From NCBI GenBank assembly GCA_001875255.1, contig MJAN01000010.1, positions 19,398 through 83,397 of the forward strand: a DNA stretch of 64,000 nucleotides, given 5' to 3'. Made by a program: the position numbers and the translations under genes. The DNA is from Candidatus Sabulitectum silens (GTDB lineage: Bacteria; Fermentibacterota; Fermentibacteria; Fermentibacterales; JCC-6). Positions 10,358 through 20,490 of the stretch are shown one piece after another; positions within the stretch are counted from its first letter, which is position 1, and the number at the start of each line of letters is the position of its first letter. Below the pieces are notes generated by a model. It was given only the letters and a program-made list of their open reading frames with translations, searched no databases and had not been told where the DNA came from.

Positions 10358-13215
10358 ATGTTAAAAGCACCCTTCGATATCATCGAACGAAGATACATAC
10401 CCGGGATAAGGAGTACCGTAACACTCGCGGAGAACCCCTCCGGAGGTGCAAAGCTGGTACACCTTCTCTGTGACGAGGAAAGGGAACACTTCTTCGGCGC
10501 GTGCTTCAGAACCCCGCCGGAGGACGACACGGGTTTGCCCCATATCATAGAGCATACTGTACTTAACGGTTCCGCCAGGTACCCGGTGAAGGATCCGTTC
10601 ATGGAAATGGTCAAAAGCAGCATGGCCACCTATATCAACGCAGCCACCCACGGGGACAGAACGGTATATCCATGCGGCAGCCTGAACAGAACCGATTTCC
10701 TGAATCTGATCTCGGTGTACATGGACGCGGTTTTCAACCCCCTGCTTAAGGAGGAATTCTTCCTGCAGGAGGGCTACAGGCTTGAAATGGACGAGTCCGG
10801 CAGCCTTCTGCACAGCGGCGTGGTCTACAATGAGATGAAGGGTGTCTACTCCGACCCTGACAGCTGCATTGAAAGGGATATTGCAAGGACACTGTATCCC
10901 CTGGGCACATGCGGCAGGGATTCAGGGGGAGACCCCCGGGCCTTGACGGGTCTGACCTACGGGAGATTCAAGGCCTTCCACGAAGCCCACTACACACCGG
11001 ATAACTGCTGCCTTTTCACCCTCACCGGTATTCCCTTCGAGGAAATGGCGGAATTCCTGGGGGAACTGCTTCCGGAGGGTAAGGAGGGAATACCCCCGCC
11101 GGTTTTCACCCCCCAGAGGACCTTCAGCAGACCCGTAAGGAGGGATATAGCCATCCCTGCCAATGGCGACGGCTGCACGGTCATATCGGCATGGAAGGTG
11201 AATTCCGCCGGAGACCCGGTGGAAACCCTGGCCTTCTCCCTTCTGGAGGAAGCCCTTCTTGACGATGATTCATCCCCTGTAAAATCCGTCCTGCTTGATT
11301 CCGGTCTTGGCACCGGCCTGTCATCCTGCGGGTACGACGACGATTGCGCGGAGAGGAACTTCGTGATAGGTCTGAAGGGCGTTAAGAGGGACACCGCCCA
11401 CCGTGTCCTGAAGCTGATATGGGATACACTGGGATCAATACACCGCAATGGCCTCGACGGAGTACTTGTTAAGAATATGCTTCACCGCAAGGAACTTCAG
11501 CTGAAGTATACCGGAGCCGGGTGGCCCGCCGCCCTGATGGGCGCAGTGACAACGGCGTGGGCCCACCATGAGGACATCATGAAAACCCTCGACCTGGATT
11601 TCCTGGTAGATGAGCTGAAAAGCAGATTGGCGAAGGATCCCCGGTTCCTCGAGGACATGATCGACAGGTGGCTGCTTTCCAACCCCCACCGGGCGGACCT
11701 CGTGTTCTACCCGGACGAGGAGCACTTCAGGCAGAAAGAACTGGAAGAGCGGGAAGCACTGCAAGAGCTGAAAAGGAAAATGTCCCCGGAAGAGACCGCC
11801 GCCCTGAAAAAAAGATCAGAAGAGCTGCTGGAGTCCATGGAAAGCCCTTCCACTCCAGGGGAACTGGCCACCCTACCCAAGCTCAGCCTTTCCGATATCT
11901 CGAGAACACCGCCGGATGACTTCTATGAGATGATAGATACCGATAAAGGCCACTTGATCTTCACCAATCTTCACACCGGAGGGGTCTGTTACATCGATCT
12001 GGTACTTGATCTTTCCTCCCTTCCTCCGGAGCTTGTTCCCCATCTTTCCTTCTATACCTCCCTCATTACAAGGACCGGGGCCGGAGGCAAAAACCACATA
12101 CAGCTGGCGGAGGAGGAACTGGCCTGTTCCGGGGGGATTACCGCCTCAATGGTCTCCCAGACCGAAACGGTGAGTTCCACCGACTGCTACAGGATACTCA
12201 TGAAGGTCTCCGGCTACTGCCTCAGGGAAGATCTTCCGAGGATGCTGGACGTCATGAAAAGGAGGATCCTGAGCCCGGATTTCGACGACACCTCCAGGAT
12301 CACCACCATAGCCGGAGAGATCGCCGAACTGGGAAGGAGCACGCTGATCCCAAGGGGTCACTCGGCGGTGATGCTCACCGCCCGGGCGGGTCTGACCCCG
12401 GGGCATTACGCATCCCACCTGCTGAAGGGTATTCCCGTATTCAGGATGGCATCGGCTGTGACCCGGGAAAACGCATCCCAGGAGACCGCCACCCTCAACA
12501 GGATAAGAAAACATCTCCAGGAGGGCATCCCCTGGACAATTGCCATGACCGGCCCCGAGGGGGAAAGGCAGCGGGTAATGAACTGGCTGGAGGGAATCCC
12601 CGCAAACCCGGTTCCCGGACCTCCCGGAACCCTCGAGTTCCATCACAGGCAAAAGCTGGGCATCAGGATCGCCGGAGGAACCGGTTTCGCCGGGGCGGCC
12701 CTTCCCGGAATTCCCATGTCCAGCCCACTTGCGGCTCCGGGAGCCATACTGATGAGCATGCTTTCCGATGGTTTCCTGTGGGACGAGATAAGGGCCAAGC
12801 AGGGGGCATACGGCGCGGGACTGAGTCCCTCCGGGGGAACCATCACCTTCTATTCCTACAGGGATCCCTCCCCGGCATCAAGCCTGAAGGTGTTCAAAGA
12901 GGCCGCGGCGAAGGGAATAGAAAAGGTTGACCTGACACGGAGGTCCATTGAAGATTCCATCATATCAAGCCTGAAGGGGGTCAACCCCGCAATAAGGCCG
13001 GCGATGGCCAACGGAATTGCCCTGAACAGGTACATGAAGGGATTGGACGCCGACTTCATCTGCAGGCTCCGGGAGAGTTTTCTGGGGGTGAACAGGCTTC
13101 ACTTGCAGAGTTCGCCGATTGGCTGGCCTTCGCGGATGCTCCTTTCAGGATATGCGTGATGGGGAGCGAAAGCACCATAAGGTCCTGCGGGATAAGTGAA
13201 ATTATTGAACTTTAG
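10358..13215 (+). CDS. Presequence protease-like zinc metallopeptidase, family M16C (one frameshift)
   Basis: About 953 residues from ATG 10358 (the ORF stays open upstream but without homology). The inverted zinc motif is HIIEHTVLNGS, with the remote glutamate region EMKGVYSD. The four-domain M16C layout fits: catalytic half to about residue 400, a charged coiled hinge (LEEREALQELKRKMSPEE, near 470-500) and a second inactive half. These enzymes (PreP, Mop112, CymC relatives) degrade unfolded peptides. No signal peptide is seen, so it should be cytoplasmic. An indel near 13102 hides the last residues; the corrected tail reads AEFADWLAFADAPFRICVMG and ends IIEL at 13215. Confidence 0.92.
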
Positions 13216-13224
13216 GGGGAAATC

Positions 13225-13494
13225 ATGGATGTTGCTTCACTTGTGATAGGGATCATCTGCCTGGTGATAGGGTTCATTCCCTGTCTCCAGGTGGTGGTTA
13301 TTCTGCCCGCTGTGGCAGGGCTGGTGATGGGAATTGTTGCCTACACGAAGAACCGTGGGGCGGAAGAGCCAACGGGAATAGCCCTGGCTGGGATAATACT
13401 GAACTCGATCCCTCTTCTTGTGATCATGGCCATGGCAACCTTCATCGGACTGAGTTCGGAAGCTTATACCATTCCAGAGATGACCATTCGGTAG
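13225..13494 (+). CDS. Small two-helix membrane protein (DUF4190-like)
   Basis: 89 residues with two hydrophobic segments (about 4-40 and 52-77) joined by a short charged loop (YTKNRGAEEPTG). The layout, with a Gly/Ile/Val first hairpin, a polar turn with KN..., and GIALAGIILN, resembles the DUF4190 family of bacterial small membrane proteins of unknown function. GGGGGAAA lies upstream of the ATG. It is nine bases after the M16 protease and six bases before the DUF2752-like gene. Confidence 0.75.
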   Translation: MDVASLVIGIICLVIGFIPCLQVVVILPAVAGLVMGIVAYTKNRGAEEPTGIALAGIILNSIPLLVIMAMATFIGLSSEAYTIPEMTIR

Positions 13495-13500
13495 TACTCC

Positions 13501-13864
13501 ATGAGGGTCTATGGAACGGTCAGTGCCGTTCTTTTAGGGCTGCTTCTCTACTCAGCGGTCTTCCCTTTCATCTCACCCCTGATGGAAAGGATAGCCCCGG
13601 TGGTATGGCGGTGCCAGTACAGGGCGTTCACCGGGGAGCCATGCCCTTTCTGCGGCCTCTCAGGGGATATGCGCCGCTTCCTTGCCACCGGAAGGACAGA
13701 GGGCTCAGCCAACCCGGCCTTCGGATCCCTGCTTGCCCTGTTCGCCGGGGAACTGATCCTGAGGGCATCATTCACATGGGCATACTTCAGGCTGAAGTCC
13801 CTGTGCTGCCCTAGTGGACTTGGCAATACACATGGCCGCCGGGGTCATGCTTTTCTACCGGTGA
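13501..13864 (+). CDS. DUF2752-like small membrane protein (one frameshift)
   Basis: The motif EPCPFCGLSGDMRRFLATG, between two hydrophobic helices, is the hallmark of DUF2752 proteins (usually CPxCGxTR). The frame is lost near 13803; corrected, the last helix reads ALVDLAIHMAAGVMLFYR and stops at 13862-13864, about 121 residues. That end overlaps the convergent ygiQ-like gene by ten bases. Function unknown; the paired cysteines could bind metal. Confidence 0.7.
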
Positions 13865-15542
13865 GTTCCGCCCAGAACGATATCCTTCTGTTTTCGCTTT
13901 TCCGATGGTTTTAAGGGAACCCTTACGGGCTCGCCGTCGATGCAGGATATCCCTGTGAAGTACATTGCCGTTGCGGCGGTCATGGGCGTGGGAAGGAATA
14001 TCTGTATCTGCCTGGGAAGGGGCCCCTGCTCCAGAATGAAGGACCGGGCGGCCTGCATATCCCCTGTGGTACAGCCGGGGAAAGCGGCTATTATGTAGGG
14101 CATTATGTACCTTTCCTTTCCGCTTTTCTCCGCCTCTTCCCTGAACAGTTCGGCAAACCGGCGCCAGACATCCCTGCCGGGTTTCCTCATTAACTCAAGT
14201 ATCCGGTGGTGGGTGTGTTCCGGGGCAATGCGAAGATGTCCCGAGATGTTTCTTGAGGCCAGCCGTTTTATGAACTTCGGATCCTTCAGGGCGACATCGT
14301 GCCTTATTCCGCTGGATATGAAGACCTGCCTTACTGCCGGTTCCTTCTCCGCGGCGTCAAGCAGGTCCATATACTCCGAGTGGTCCGTTCTGAACATGGG
14401 ACATATCTCAGGGAACAGGCAGGACACCCGGGTACACTTTTCCATCTGCTCTCTGTTCGAGCATCCCAGACCGTAGAGGTTCGCCGTGGGCCCCCGAGGT
14501 CGGAAATGATCCCTCTGAATCCGGGAACGGCGGCGACCTCCCTTACTTCCTCAAGCACTGACCGCCGGGAGCGGCTTACGGGGTACTTCCCCTGATGGAG
14601 CCCGATGGCGCAGAAACTGCACCCTCCGCTGCAGCCGCGAACCACGGTAATTGAGTCCCTTATCATGGTGAAGGCGGGTATCTCTACTGTATGGGATGGG
14701 TGGGGCATCCTTGTGTACGGAAGGCTGTAGACCCGGTCCATTTCTGAGGTTGTAAGGGGCAAAGCCGGCGGCTCCACCACAACGGTCCGGGAATCGGCCC
14801 TCTGAACCAGCCGGCGGGCCAGCCAGGGATTCTGGTTTGCCTCAACCGTTCCGGTGAGGGCCATGAGCTTCACCGGATCCTTCAGGAGCTCTTCGTGGGA
14901 GGGAAGATCCACATCGCTGTCCCTGCCCTGGAATTTCCCGGAATGAACAGCCGTAACGGTCCCTGGAATGCCTTCCAGGTTCTCACCTGCGTCCAGCCGT
15001 CGGGCTATCTCCAGTATCTGGGTCTCCCCCATTCCGTAAACCAGTATGGAGGCCTTTGAGTCAAGGAGTATGGACTTTTTGAGACGATCGCTCCAGAAAT
15101 CGTAGTGCGATACCCTCCGAAGGCTGGCCTCTATGCCCCCCAGAACCACCGGAAGCCCCTTCATTACCCGCTGGACGCAGTTGGTATAGACAAGGAGGGC
15201 TCTGTCAGGCCGTTTCCCCGGAGCGCCGCCCTCGGTGTAGGCGTCGTTGCTTCGGATCCGCCCAAGGGAGGTGTAGTGATTCACCATGGAGTCCATGTTC
15301 CCGGAGGTGACCCCGGCGAACAGCCGGGGCCTTCCCATGGCCAGGAAGGACTCAGGATCCAGCCAGTTCGGCTGGGACAGGATGCCGGTCCTGTAGCCCC
15401 GGTCAAGGAGAACCCGGCCTATAACCGCAGCCCCGAAGGAGGGGTGGTCAACATAGGCGTCTCCGGTAACCAGAAGCACATCGAGCTGATCCCAGCCCAG
15501 TTCCGCCATTTCGTCCCGGGTCATCGGAAGTGGTCTTTTCAT
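13855..15542 (-). CDS. YgiQ-family radical SAM protein (one frameshift)
   Basis: About 562 residues. N-terminal part begins LDVLLVTGDAYVDHPSFG, as in the B12-binding-like region of YgiQ (UPF0313), with PVVLGGIEASLRR and HYDFWSDRLKKSIL. The radical SAM cluster is C-S-G-G-C-S-F-C within RGCSGGCSFCAIGLHQG. Near 14485 the frame is lost in a G/C run after ISDLGGP; it resumes as TANLYGLGC and continues with EICPMFRTDHS, then GIRHDVAL, HLRIAPEHT and PYIIAAFPGC. The downstream C-terminal domain is of the usual type. The enzyme is conserved across bacteria but its substrate is not known. Confidence 0.92.
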
Positions 15543-15667
15543 CTGGCTAGTGTGCCGGTTGGGTGGGGAATTGTCAAGCTCGAAACAGCCCCCTTGAAAA
15601 TTCCAGAAGTATGAAGGTAACTAGGAATGTAAACCTATGTTCACTTAAACACAGAAGGGAGAGAAAG

Positions 15668-16114
15668 ATGTCAGAAGAACGAAAAACAATCTTCGAGGGA
15701 AGGGTAAACGCCGGAAGGAACACCTTCTTCATCGACGCCAGGCAGGCGGTGAACCAGCACTACTACCTCACCATCACCGATTCCAGGCGCCAGGACGACG
15801 GTACCTTCCAGCAGCAGAAGGTGCTGGTTTTCGAGGAGTCGGTGAAGGGCTTCCGGGAAACCGTGAACGAGGCCTGCTCAATAATCGAGAAACTCGCCGG
15901 CGGCCGCCAGCAAGAAGAGATCAAAGAGATCAGGAAAACCCATCCCAGGGCTTTCATGAAATGGGAAGACGACGAAGAGGCCAAACTGGAAAAGCTCTTC
16001 AAAAAGGGCATCGAGATCGAAGACCTCTCGAAGGAATTCGGCAGAAGCCCGGGCTCCCTCCTGGCCAGGCTCGAGAGAATGAAGCTCATACAGCCGGCGG
16101 CTTCAGGGGAATAG
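15668..16114 (+). CDS. PUR-alpha-like (DUF3276-type) nucleic-acid-binding protein with Myb-like C terminus
   Basis: 148 residues from ATG 15668, with GGGAGAGAAAG upstream. Residues 5-80 (TIFEGRVNAGRNTFFIDARQ, then NQHYYLTITDSRRQ, and FRETVNEACSIIEKL) fit the single PUR repeat of bacterial PUR-alpha proteins, which bind single-stranded DNA or RNA. Residues 95-140 (HPRAFMKWEDDEEAKLEKLF, DLSKEFGRSPGSLLARLERM) resemble a Myb/SANT-type helix-turn-helix. The pairing suggests a nucleic-acid-binding regulator or chaperone. It stands alone with a 125-base upstream gap holding no strong promoter match that I can defend. Confidence 0.8.
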   Translation: MSEERKTIFEGRVNAGRNTFFIDARQAVNQHYYLTITDSRRQDDGTFQQQKVLVFEESVKGFRETVNEACSIIEKLAGGRQQEEIKEIRKTHPRAFMKWEDDEEAKLEKLFKKGIEIEDLSKEFGRSPGSLLARLERMKLIQPAASGE

Positions 16115-16152
16115 AGCTTCCCCCCGGCGCCCCGGGCACTTATACTCCCTGA

Positions 16153-16884
16153 ATGCTCTATTACCTGATGCTCCTGGGCGCCGGTATCTTCGCCGGCTTC
16201 ATGAACGTGAACGCAGGGGGAGGTTCACTGATAACCCTCCCCCTGCTCATCCTCACCGGGATGGACCCCGTAACCGCAAACGGCACCAACCGTATCGCCG
16301 TTCTCATACAGAACATCACAGCTGCGGGTAATTTTCGCAGCAAGGGAAGGCGTGACATCCGCCAGGGTCTCATTCTCGGTCTCGCGGCGGTTCCCGGGGC
16401 AGTTGCCGGCTCATTCACCGCCCTCCATCTCCCCGACCCTGTCTTCAAGGGAATCCTTTCCGGCGTTATCGTTCTGGGCCTTGCGGTGGTGGTTTTCCAC
16501 AGGCCCGGGAAGCAGAATGGTACCGAGCTGAAGAAGAAGTGGCCCCAGGTGCTTATCTTTCTTTTCATCGGGTTCTACGGCGGTCTGATACAGGCGGGAA
16601 CGGGCTATCTGATAATATTCAGCCTTACCATGGCAGGCGGCCTTCAGCTTGCTTCCACCAACAGCATAAAGGTAATTGTAGTAGCGGTTTACATTATACC
16701 CTCCTTAGCCGTATTCCTCCTGAAGGGTAACCTCATGATCCTTCCGGGGCTTGTGATGGCGGCGGGCAGCGGCATAGGGGGTTATCTTGGAAGCAGTTTC
16801 AGCCACGGCATGAACCCGAAGTGGGTAAAGGCGGTGCTGGCTGCGGCCCTTCTGGGAATGGCGGTGAAGCTGGCCTGGGGCTGA
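16153..16884 (+). CDS. TauE/SafE-family membrane exporter
   Basis: 243 residues in about eight hydrophobic segments arranged as two repeats, each beginning with a glycine-rich re-entrant motif: FAGFMNVNAGGGSLITLPLL near the N terminus and IGFYGGLIQAGTGYLIIF in the second half. NGTNRIAVL is also typical. The family moves sulfonates, sulfite or other anions across the inner membrane; the substrate here cannot be inferred. Its stop codon abuts the stop of a convergent acetyltransferase gene with no gap. Confidence 0.9.
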   Translation: MLYYLMLLGAGIFAGFMNVNAGGGSLITLPLLILTGMDPVTANGTNRIAVLIQNITAAGNFRSKGRRDIRQGLILGLAAVPGAVAGSFTALHLPDPVFKGILSGVIVLGLAVVVFHRPGKQNGTELKKKWPQVLIFLFIGFYGGLIQAGTGYLIIFSLTMAGGLQLASTNSIKVIVVAVYIIPSLAVFLLKGNLMILPGLVMAAGSGIGGYLGSSFSHGMNPKWVKAVLAAALLGMAVKLAWG

Positions 16885-17328
16885 TCAGCCCCTTCTGGTA
16901 CCGGTGTACATGTCCCCCCTGAGAACCTTGCTCATTACCTCTATGTCCTCCCTGAGGTGCCAGCCTATCCCGGTGTAGAAACCTATCGCCGGGTTGTCGG
17001 AATAGATGAAGAGGTGGATCTTCTCTATTCCCGCGTTGTACAAAGCCTTTTCTGTGTGCTCCATTAGCCGTCTCCCGATGCCGGAACCCTGCATGTCCGC
17101 CCTCACGGAAAGGTGATATACATAGCCCCGCCGGTGATCGTGACCGGCCATCACCGATCCCGCCACTTCTTCGCCCTTCATGGCGGTGAAGCAGTAGTCT
17201 CCGTTCTTCTCAAGGAAAAGGGAGAATCCCTGGGGAGAATCGGCTCCGGTCATGGTGTTCCCGGGGAACCCGCTCCAAAGCTCCACAAGCCCTGAATAGT
17301 GCTCCAGGGACATGGGTACGATGTTCAT
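16885..17328 (-). CDS. GNAT-family N-acetyltransferase
   Basis: 147 residues. The acetyl-CoA-binding motif A is evident: VYHLSVRADMQGSGIGRRLM, followed by HTEKALYNAGIEKIHLFIY and the C-terminal NPAIGFYTGIGWHLR. This looks like a small-molecule or protein N-acetyltransferase of the RimI-like type; the substrate is unknown. Its ATG overlaps the stop of the upstream acetyltransferase gene (ATGA), so the two are co-translated. Confidence 0.9.
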   Translation of the reverse strand: MNIVPMSLEHYSGLVELWSGFPGNTMTGADSPQGFSLFLEKNGDYCFTAMKGEEVAGSVMAGHDHRRGYVYHLSVRADMQGSGIGRRLMEHTEKALYNAGIEKIHLFIYSDNPAIGFYTGIGWHLREDIEVMSKVLRGDMYTGTRRG

Positions 17329-17784
17329 CTCACAGTCCTTCGATATATGCCTGGCTCACTGTTCTCGATAACCACGGCGGAACACACATCCCTGAAGAAA
17401 TCCACCGGGCCGGCATCCCCCACCACGGCATAACCGTAGCCGTAGCCCAGCATATCCCGCAGGACCGCAAGGACCAGGCCCCGGCCCAGTCCCTTTCCCC
17501 CGGTGGCCCTCAAGAACGCCCACCGGTCCCAGGAAGCCCAGGGCGGTGCAGTCCCAGGCGCAGAAACCCGCAAGGGAAAGCGTTTCAGAGCAGAGGACTA
17601 TTCTCATTGAAGGAGGAGTTCTGCCCAGGGCGGGAAGCACCTCGGATGACCAGCCCGGGCTGAAATTCTCTTCTATACGGCTTTGGAGAAGGGAAGATTC
17701 CGAGGCCATGGGCCTGCGCAGGATGTAGCCTTCTGGAACCGAAGGTTCCGCAATACCGTACAGGGGAACCAGAAGATCTGCCAT
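17325..17784 (-). CDS. GNAT-like N-acetyltransferase (one frameshift)
   Basis: Starts at ATG 17784, which overlaps the stop of the DUF6754 gene (TGATG). After a less conserved N-terminal half (ILRRPMASESSLLQSRIEEN, FCAWDCTALGFLGPVGVL) an indel near 17510 shifts frame and the acetyl-CoA loop continues as GGKGLGRGLVLAVLRDML, then GYGYAVVGDAGPVDFF, ending YRRTVR. About 153 residues. Substrate unknown. The operon order is glycosyltransferase, DUF6754 protein, then two acetyltransferases. Confidence 0.75.
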
Positions 17785-18931
17785 CAGTGCATGGTGAGGA
17801 ACTCTTTGAAGGAATGTATCCACTGGTTCCCTGTTATTGCGCTGATAATGCTGAGAAGTATCCCCAGTACGATGAAAGCCATAATGACAGCCTTGCAGGC
17901 GTCCTGCCCCTTCACGGAACCCAGCTGTTTCGGCTCACGGCCCAGGTAGGCGCTGGCGGCGTAGAGTTCCTCGCCTATGAGGGTGTAGTCGCAGGTGGTT
18001 ATGAAGAAGGGAAGCTGTGTGACAGCATCGGTACCGGCTATCTGGATGGCCCCGGAAAGGGAGCCGGTCTCGGCCAGAATGAGGGACTCGGCCCAGAACA
18101 TTCCCAGGTAAAAGTTGGTGGCGGGCTTGTCACGCATCATTATGCCGTTCACGCCTGCCACATAGGCGAACTGGCTCTGGGTCAGGAAAAACACGCTGTC
18201 AGGGTCGAAGGCATCGGGCCTTCCCGCCTCGAGGTAGCCCTGCTTCACCGTTTCCTCGGCAATGGTGAACACTATGGGATCGCAGTTGGGAACCATCAGG
18301 GGCGTCTGGTACTCGGCCACCTTCCTGGCCACACGGCCAAGGATGGTGAGGCTGGCGATGGTCGCCACATCGCTGATGGAGGAAAGACCGGGAACATAGA
18401 GAATGGGTTTGCCCATCTCAGTTGCACGGCCGATGGCCTCGTCGATGGCTTCTATGCCGGCGATGGGCCTGAGGTAGAGGTCGACCCCCTCTGGGCCCGG
18501 CGGAAATAGTAAAGGATGAGGGTCATGAATATCACGCAGCCCAGAAGAACGGGTATCTCTTCATTGTTGAACCACTCACCACTGGCCATTTCAGCACCTG
18601 TGAAAACATCGCTGAAAAGGGAGTCCCCGGCCAGGGTGAAGGTGATTGTCCTGTACTCGTACTGAACCATGGGGAGGATGGGAAAATCAGGGTCGAATCC
18701 GTCTGGAAGAACAGGTTCTTCAAGGGGGAGCGCCTCGGTGAGTACCGTTTCCCAGGGTCCCACTCCGGCGGTTCTCCGCTGAACCATCAGGGCTCCGGCG
18801 TCAGCCGGGGCATCCACCGCTCCGCTGAACTCGATAAGGAGGGTTGAGCCGTCGTCGTTGGGAGCATTGGTTACCGATGTTATCTCCGGAAGGGAGAGCG
18901 CCGCGAGAACAAGGAATGTGAAGGCGATCAA
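17784..18931 (-). CDS. DUF6754-type membrane protein, copy A (one frameshift)
   Basis: An N-terminal signal peptide or helix (MIAFTFLVLAALSLPEI), an extracytoplasmic fibronectin-III-like region (about residues 25-115), one transmembrane helix (IPVLLGCVIFMTLILYYF), then a large conserved domain with GKPILYVPGLSSISDVATIA, TQSQFAYVAGVNGIMM and TTCDYTLIGEELYAASAYLG, and a final hydrophobic helix. An indel near 18485 breaks the link between helix and domain. The domain is nearly identical to that of 32088-33415. I know it as a domain of unknown function. Unlike copy B it is not beside the three membrane partner genes. Confidence 0.8.
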
Positions 18932-18995
18932 GCTGAACCTCCAGTTACGGGTTATGCCTGATTATGCCACTGAATCTCCCCGGGGGAAAGAGCCT

Positions 18996-20066
18996 TCACC
19001 CCAGAAGCCCCCGGTAGACTTCGGCAAGTTTTTCTGCGGAGGAACTCCAGCTGAAACCCTCCGCCTGTTCGAAACCCTGTTCCGGGCGGTGAACGCCCCC
19101 ACTCTCAAGGAAGGAGGCAAGCACCCCGGCCAGCTCGTTATGGTCTTCCGGGGAGAACCAAAGGACGCTGTCCCCGGCCACCTCTTCATGGGGGGGAATG
19201 CGGGAGGCAATAACGGGAACGCCTGCTTCCAGACCCTCAAGGATAGTCATTCCGAAGCCCTCGTAAACCGAGGGGCAGACAAGACAGGCGCAGGAGGAAT
19301 AAAGCCCCGCCAGTTCGCAGTCGCTTATCCTTCCCTTGAATACCACCCTGGATGCTATGCCAAGGTCATTCGCAATGGATCTTAGCCTGCCCTCCATGGG
19401 CCCGGTTCCCGCGAGGACAAGGCTGCCCTTCCAGCTGCCGGCCAGCCGGGCAAAGGCCCTAAGCAGGGTTATGTGGTTTTTCCTGGGCTCCAGATGCCCA
19501 ACCGAAAGCAGGAACTCACCCTGAATGGCCCCGGCGGAGCATGGCTCGGGTAGTGTTGCGGCGGCGTTGGGGATCACATGGACCCTGTCCCCTGATATGC
19601 CGTAATGCCCTGTGATGCCCTTTGCCGTGAAACGGGATACGGTAACAATGGCATCAGCTCTTTTCAGCGCACCTGCCATGGTCAGCCTCAGGAGCAGATA
19701 TCTCTGCAGGCTGAGGTAGCTTCTGCTCTCAAGGAATCTCAGGTCGTGAACGGTTAGGACCACCTTTATCTCCGGAGGAAAGGCCGGCACGGGAAGGGTG
19801 TCGGTAACCCACACGCCGAAGGGGCCATGCCTCATCCAGAAACCGGGAGATCTCTCGGAAAGCCGTACAAGGGGGGTCCTTGCCGGGGAAAACACCACTT
19901 TGGGCACACCGGGGGCAGCCCCTACCGGGAACCCCGATGTTACCGCCGCCCTGAGGTCAAAGCTTTCCGCCAGCCGGCGGTGGAGTTCAAGAGCCCTCTT
20001 CGCCGCGCCGGTAGCGGTGTTCTCAAAGGGAAGCCAGTTGAGGAGAACGGACTTTTCCATTACCAC
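18996..20066 (-). CDS. Glycosyltransferase family 4 protein
   Basis: 356 residues (the start could be ATG 20060). GT-B fold: N-terminal acceptor half with VLTVHDLRFLE, then the donor half with the GT4 hallmarks LLSVGHLEPRKNHITLLRAF, LAGTGPMEGRLR, VVFKGRISDCELAGLYSSC and the EGFGMTILEGLEAGVPVIAS motif, which holds the E-x7-E residues that bind the sugar nucleotide. It likely adds a mannosyl- or glucosyl-type sugar to a cell-surface glycan. It is first in the run leading to the DUF6754 gene and two acetyltransferases, which hints at surface polysaccharide work without proving it. Confidence 0.92.
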   Translation of the reverse strand: MVMEKSVLLNWLPFENTATGAAKRALELHRRLAESFDLRAAVTSGFPVGAAPGVPKVVFSPARTPLVRLSERSPGFWMRHGPFGVWVTDTLPVPAFPPEIKVVLTVHDLRFLESRSYLSLQRYLLLRLTMAGALKRADAIVTVSRFTAKGITGHYGISGDRVHVIPNAAATLPEPCSAGAIQGEFLLSVGHLEPRKNHITLLRAFARLAGSWKGSLVLAGTGPMEGRLRSIANDLGIASRVVFKGRISDCELAGLYSSCACLVCPSVYEGFGMTILEGLEAGVPVIASRIPPHEEVAGDSVLWFSPEDHNELAGVLASFLESGGVHRPEQGFEQAEGFSWSSSAEKLAEVYRGLLG

Positions 20067-20158
20067 CGTTTTCAGTGAATACAGTTGAACATGGGGTGAA
20101 TATAAGCATGAAAAGAGGGTGAGGAGCTCAGCGGCAGATCCGCCGAAGGATATAGGAA

Positions 20159-20234
<76 letters not shown>

Positions 20235-20318
20235 ACCGGAGGCAGTAATTTACGGCTAATTCCCGCAATGGTCAACCCCGAAGTGGTGGGATAACGCAAG
20301 TTGATGGGGCGTTAGAGT

Positions 20319-20489
20319 TTAGTCCACCGAACGGGAGACCTCTTCAAAGAACTCGGAGCCAACACCGCAAACGGGGCATTTCCAGTTCACCGGCAGGTCC
20401 TCCAGCCGGGTTCCAGGGGAAATACCGGAATCGGGATCGCCTTTATTGGCGTCGTAGACATAACTGCATGCCTGGCATTCCCATACCAT
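20319..20489 (-). CDS. Rubredoxin
   Basis: 56 residues from ATG 20489, with GGAGG six bases upstream. The two iron-binding loops are visible: CQACSYVYD near the N terminus (with an alanine in place of the usual valine or proline, spacing C-x2-C kept) and CPVCGVG near the C terminus. It is a small one-electron carrier in the cytoplasm. It begins one base after the stop of the large GlmL-like gene, so the two must be co-transcribed; the biochemical link is unknown. Confidence 0.95.
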   Translation of the reverse strand: MVWECQACSYVYDANKGDPDSGISPGTRLEDLPVNWKCPVCGVGSEFFEEVSRSVD

Positions 20490-20490
20490 G

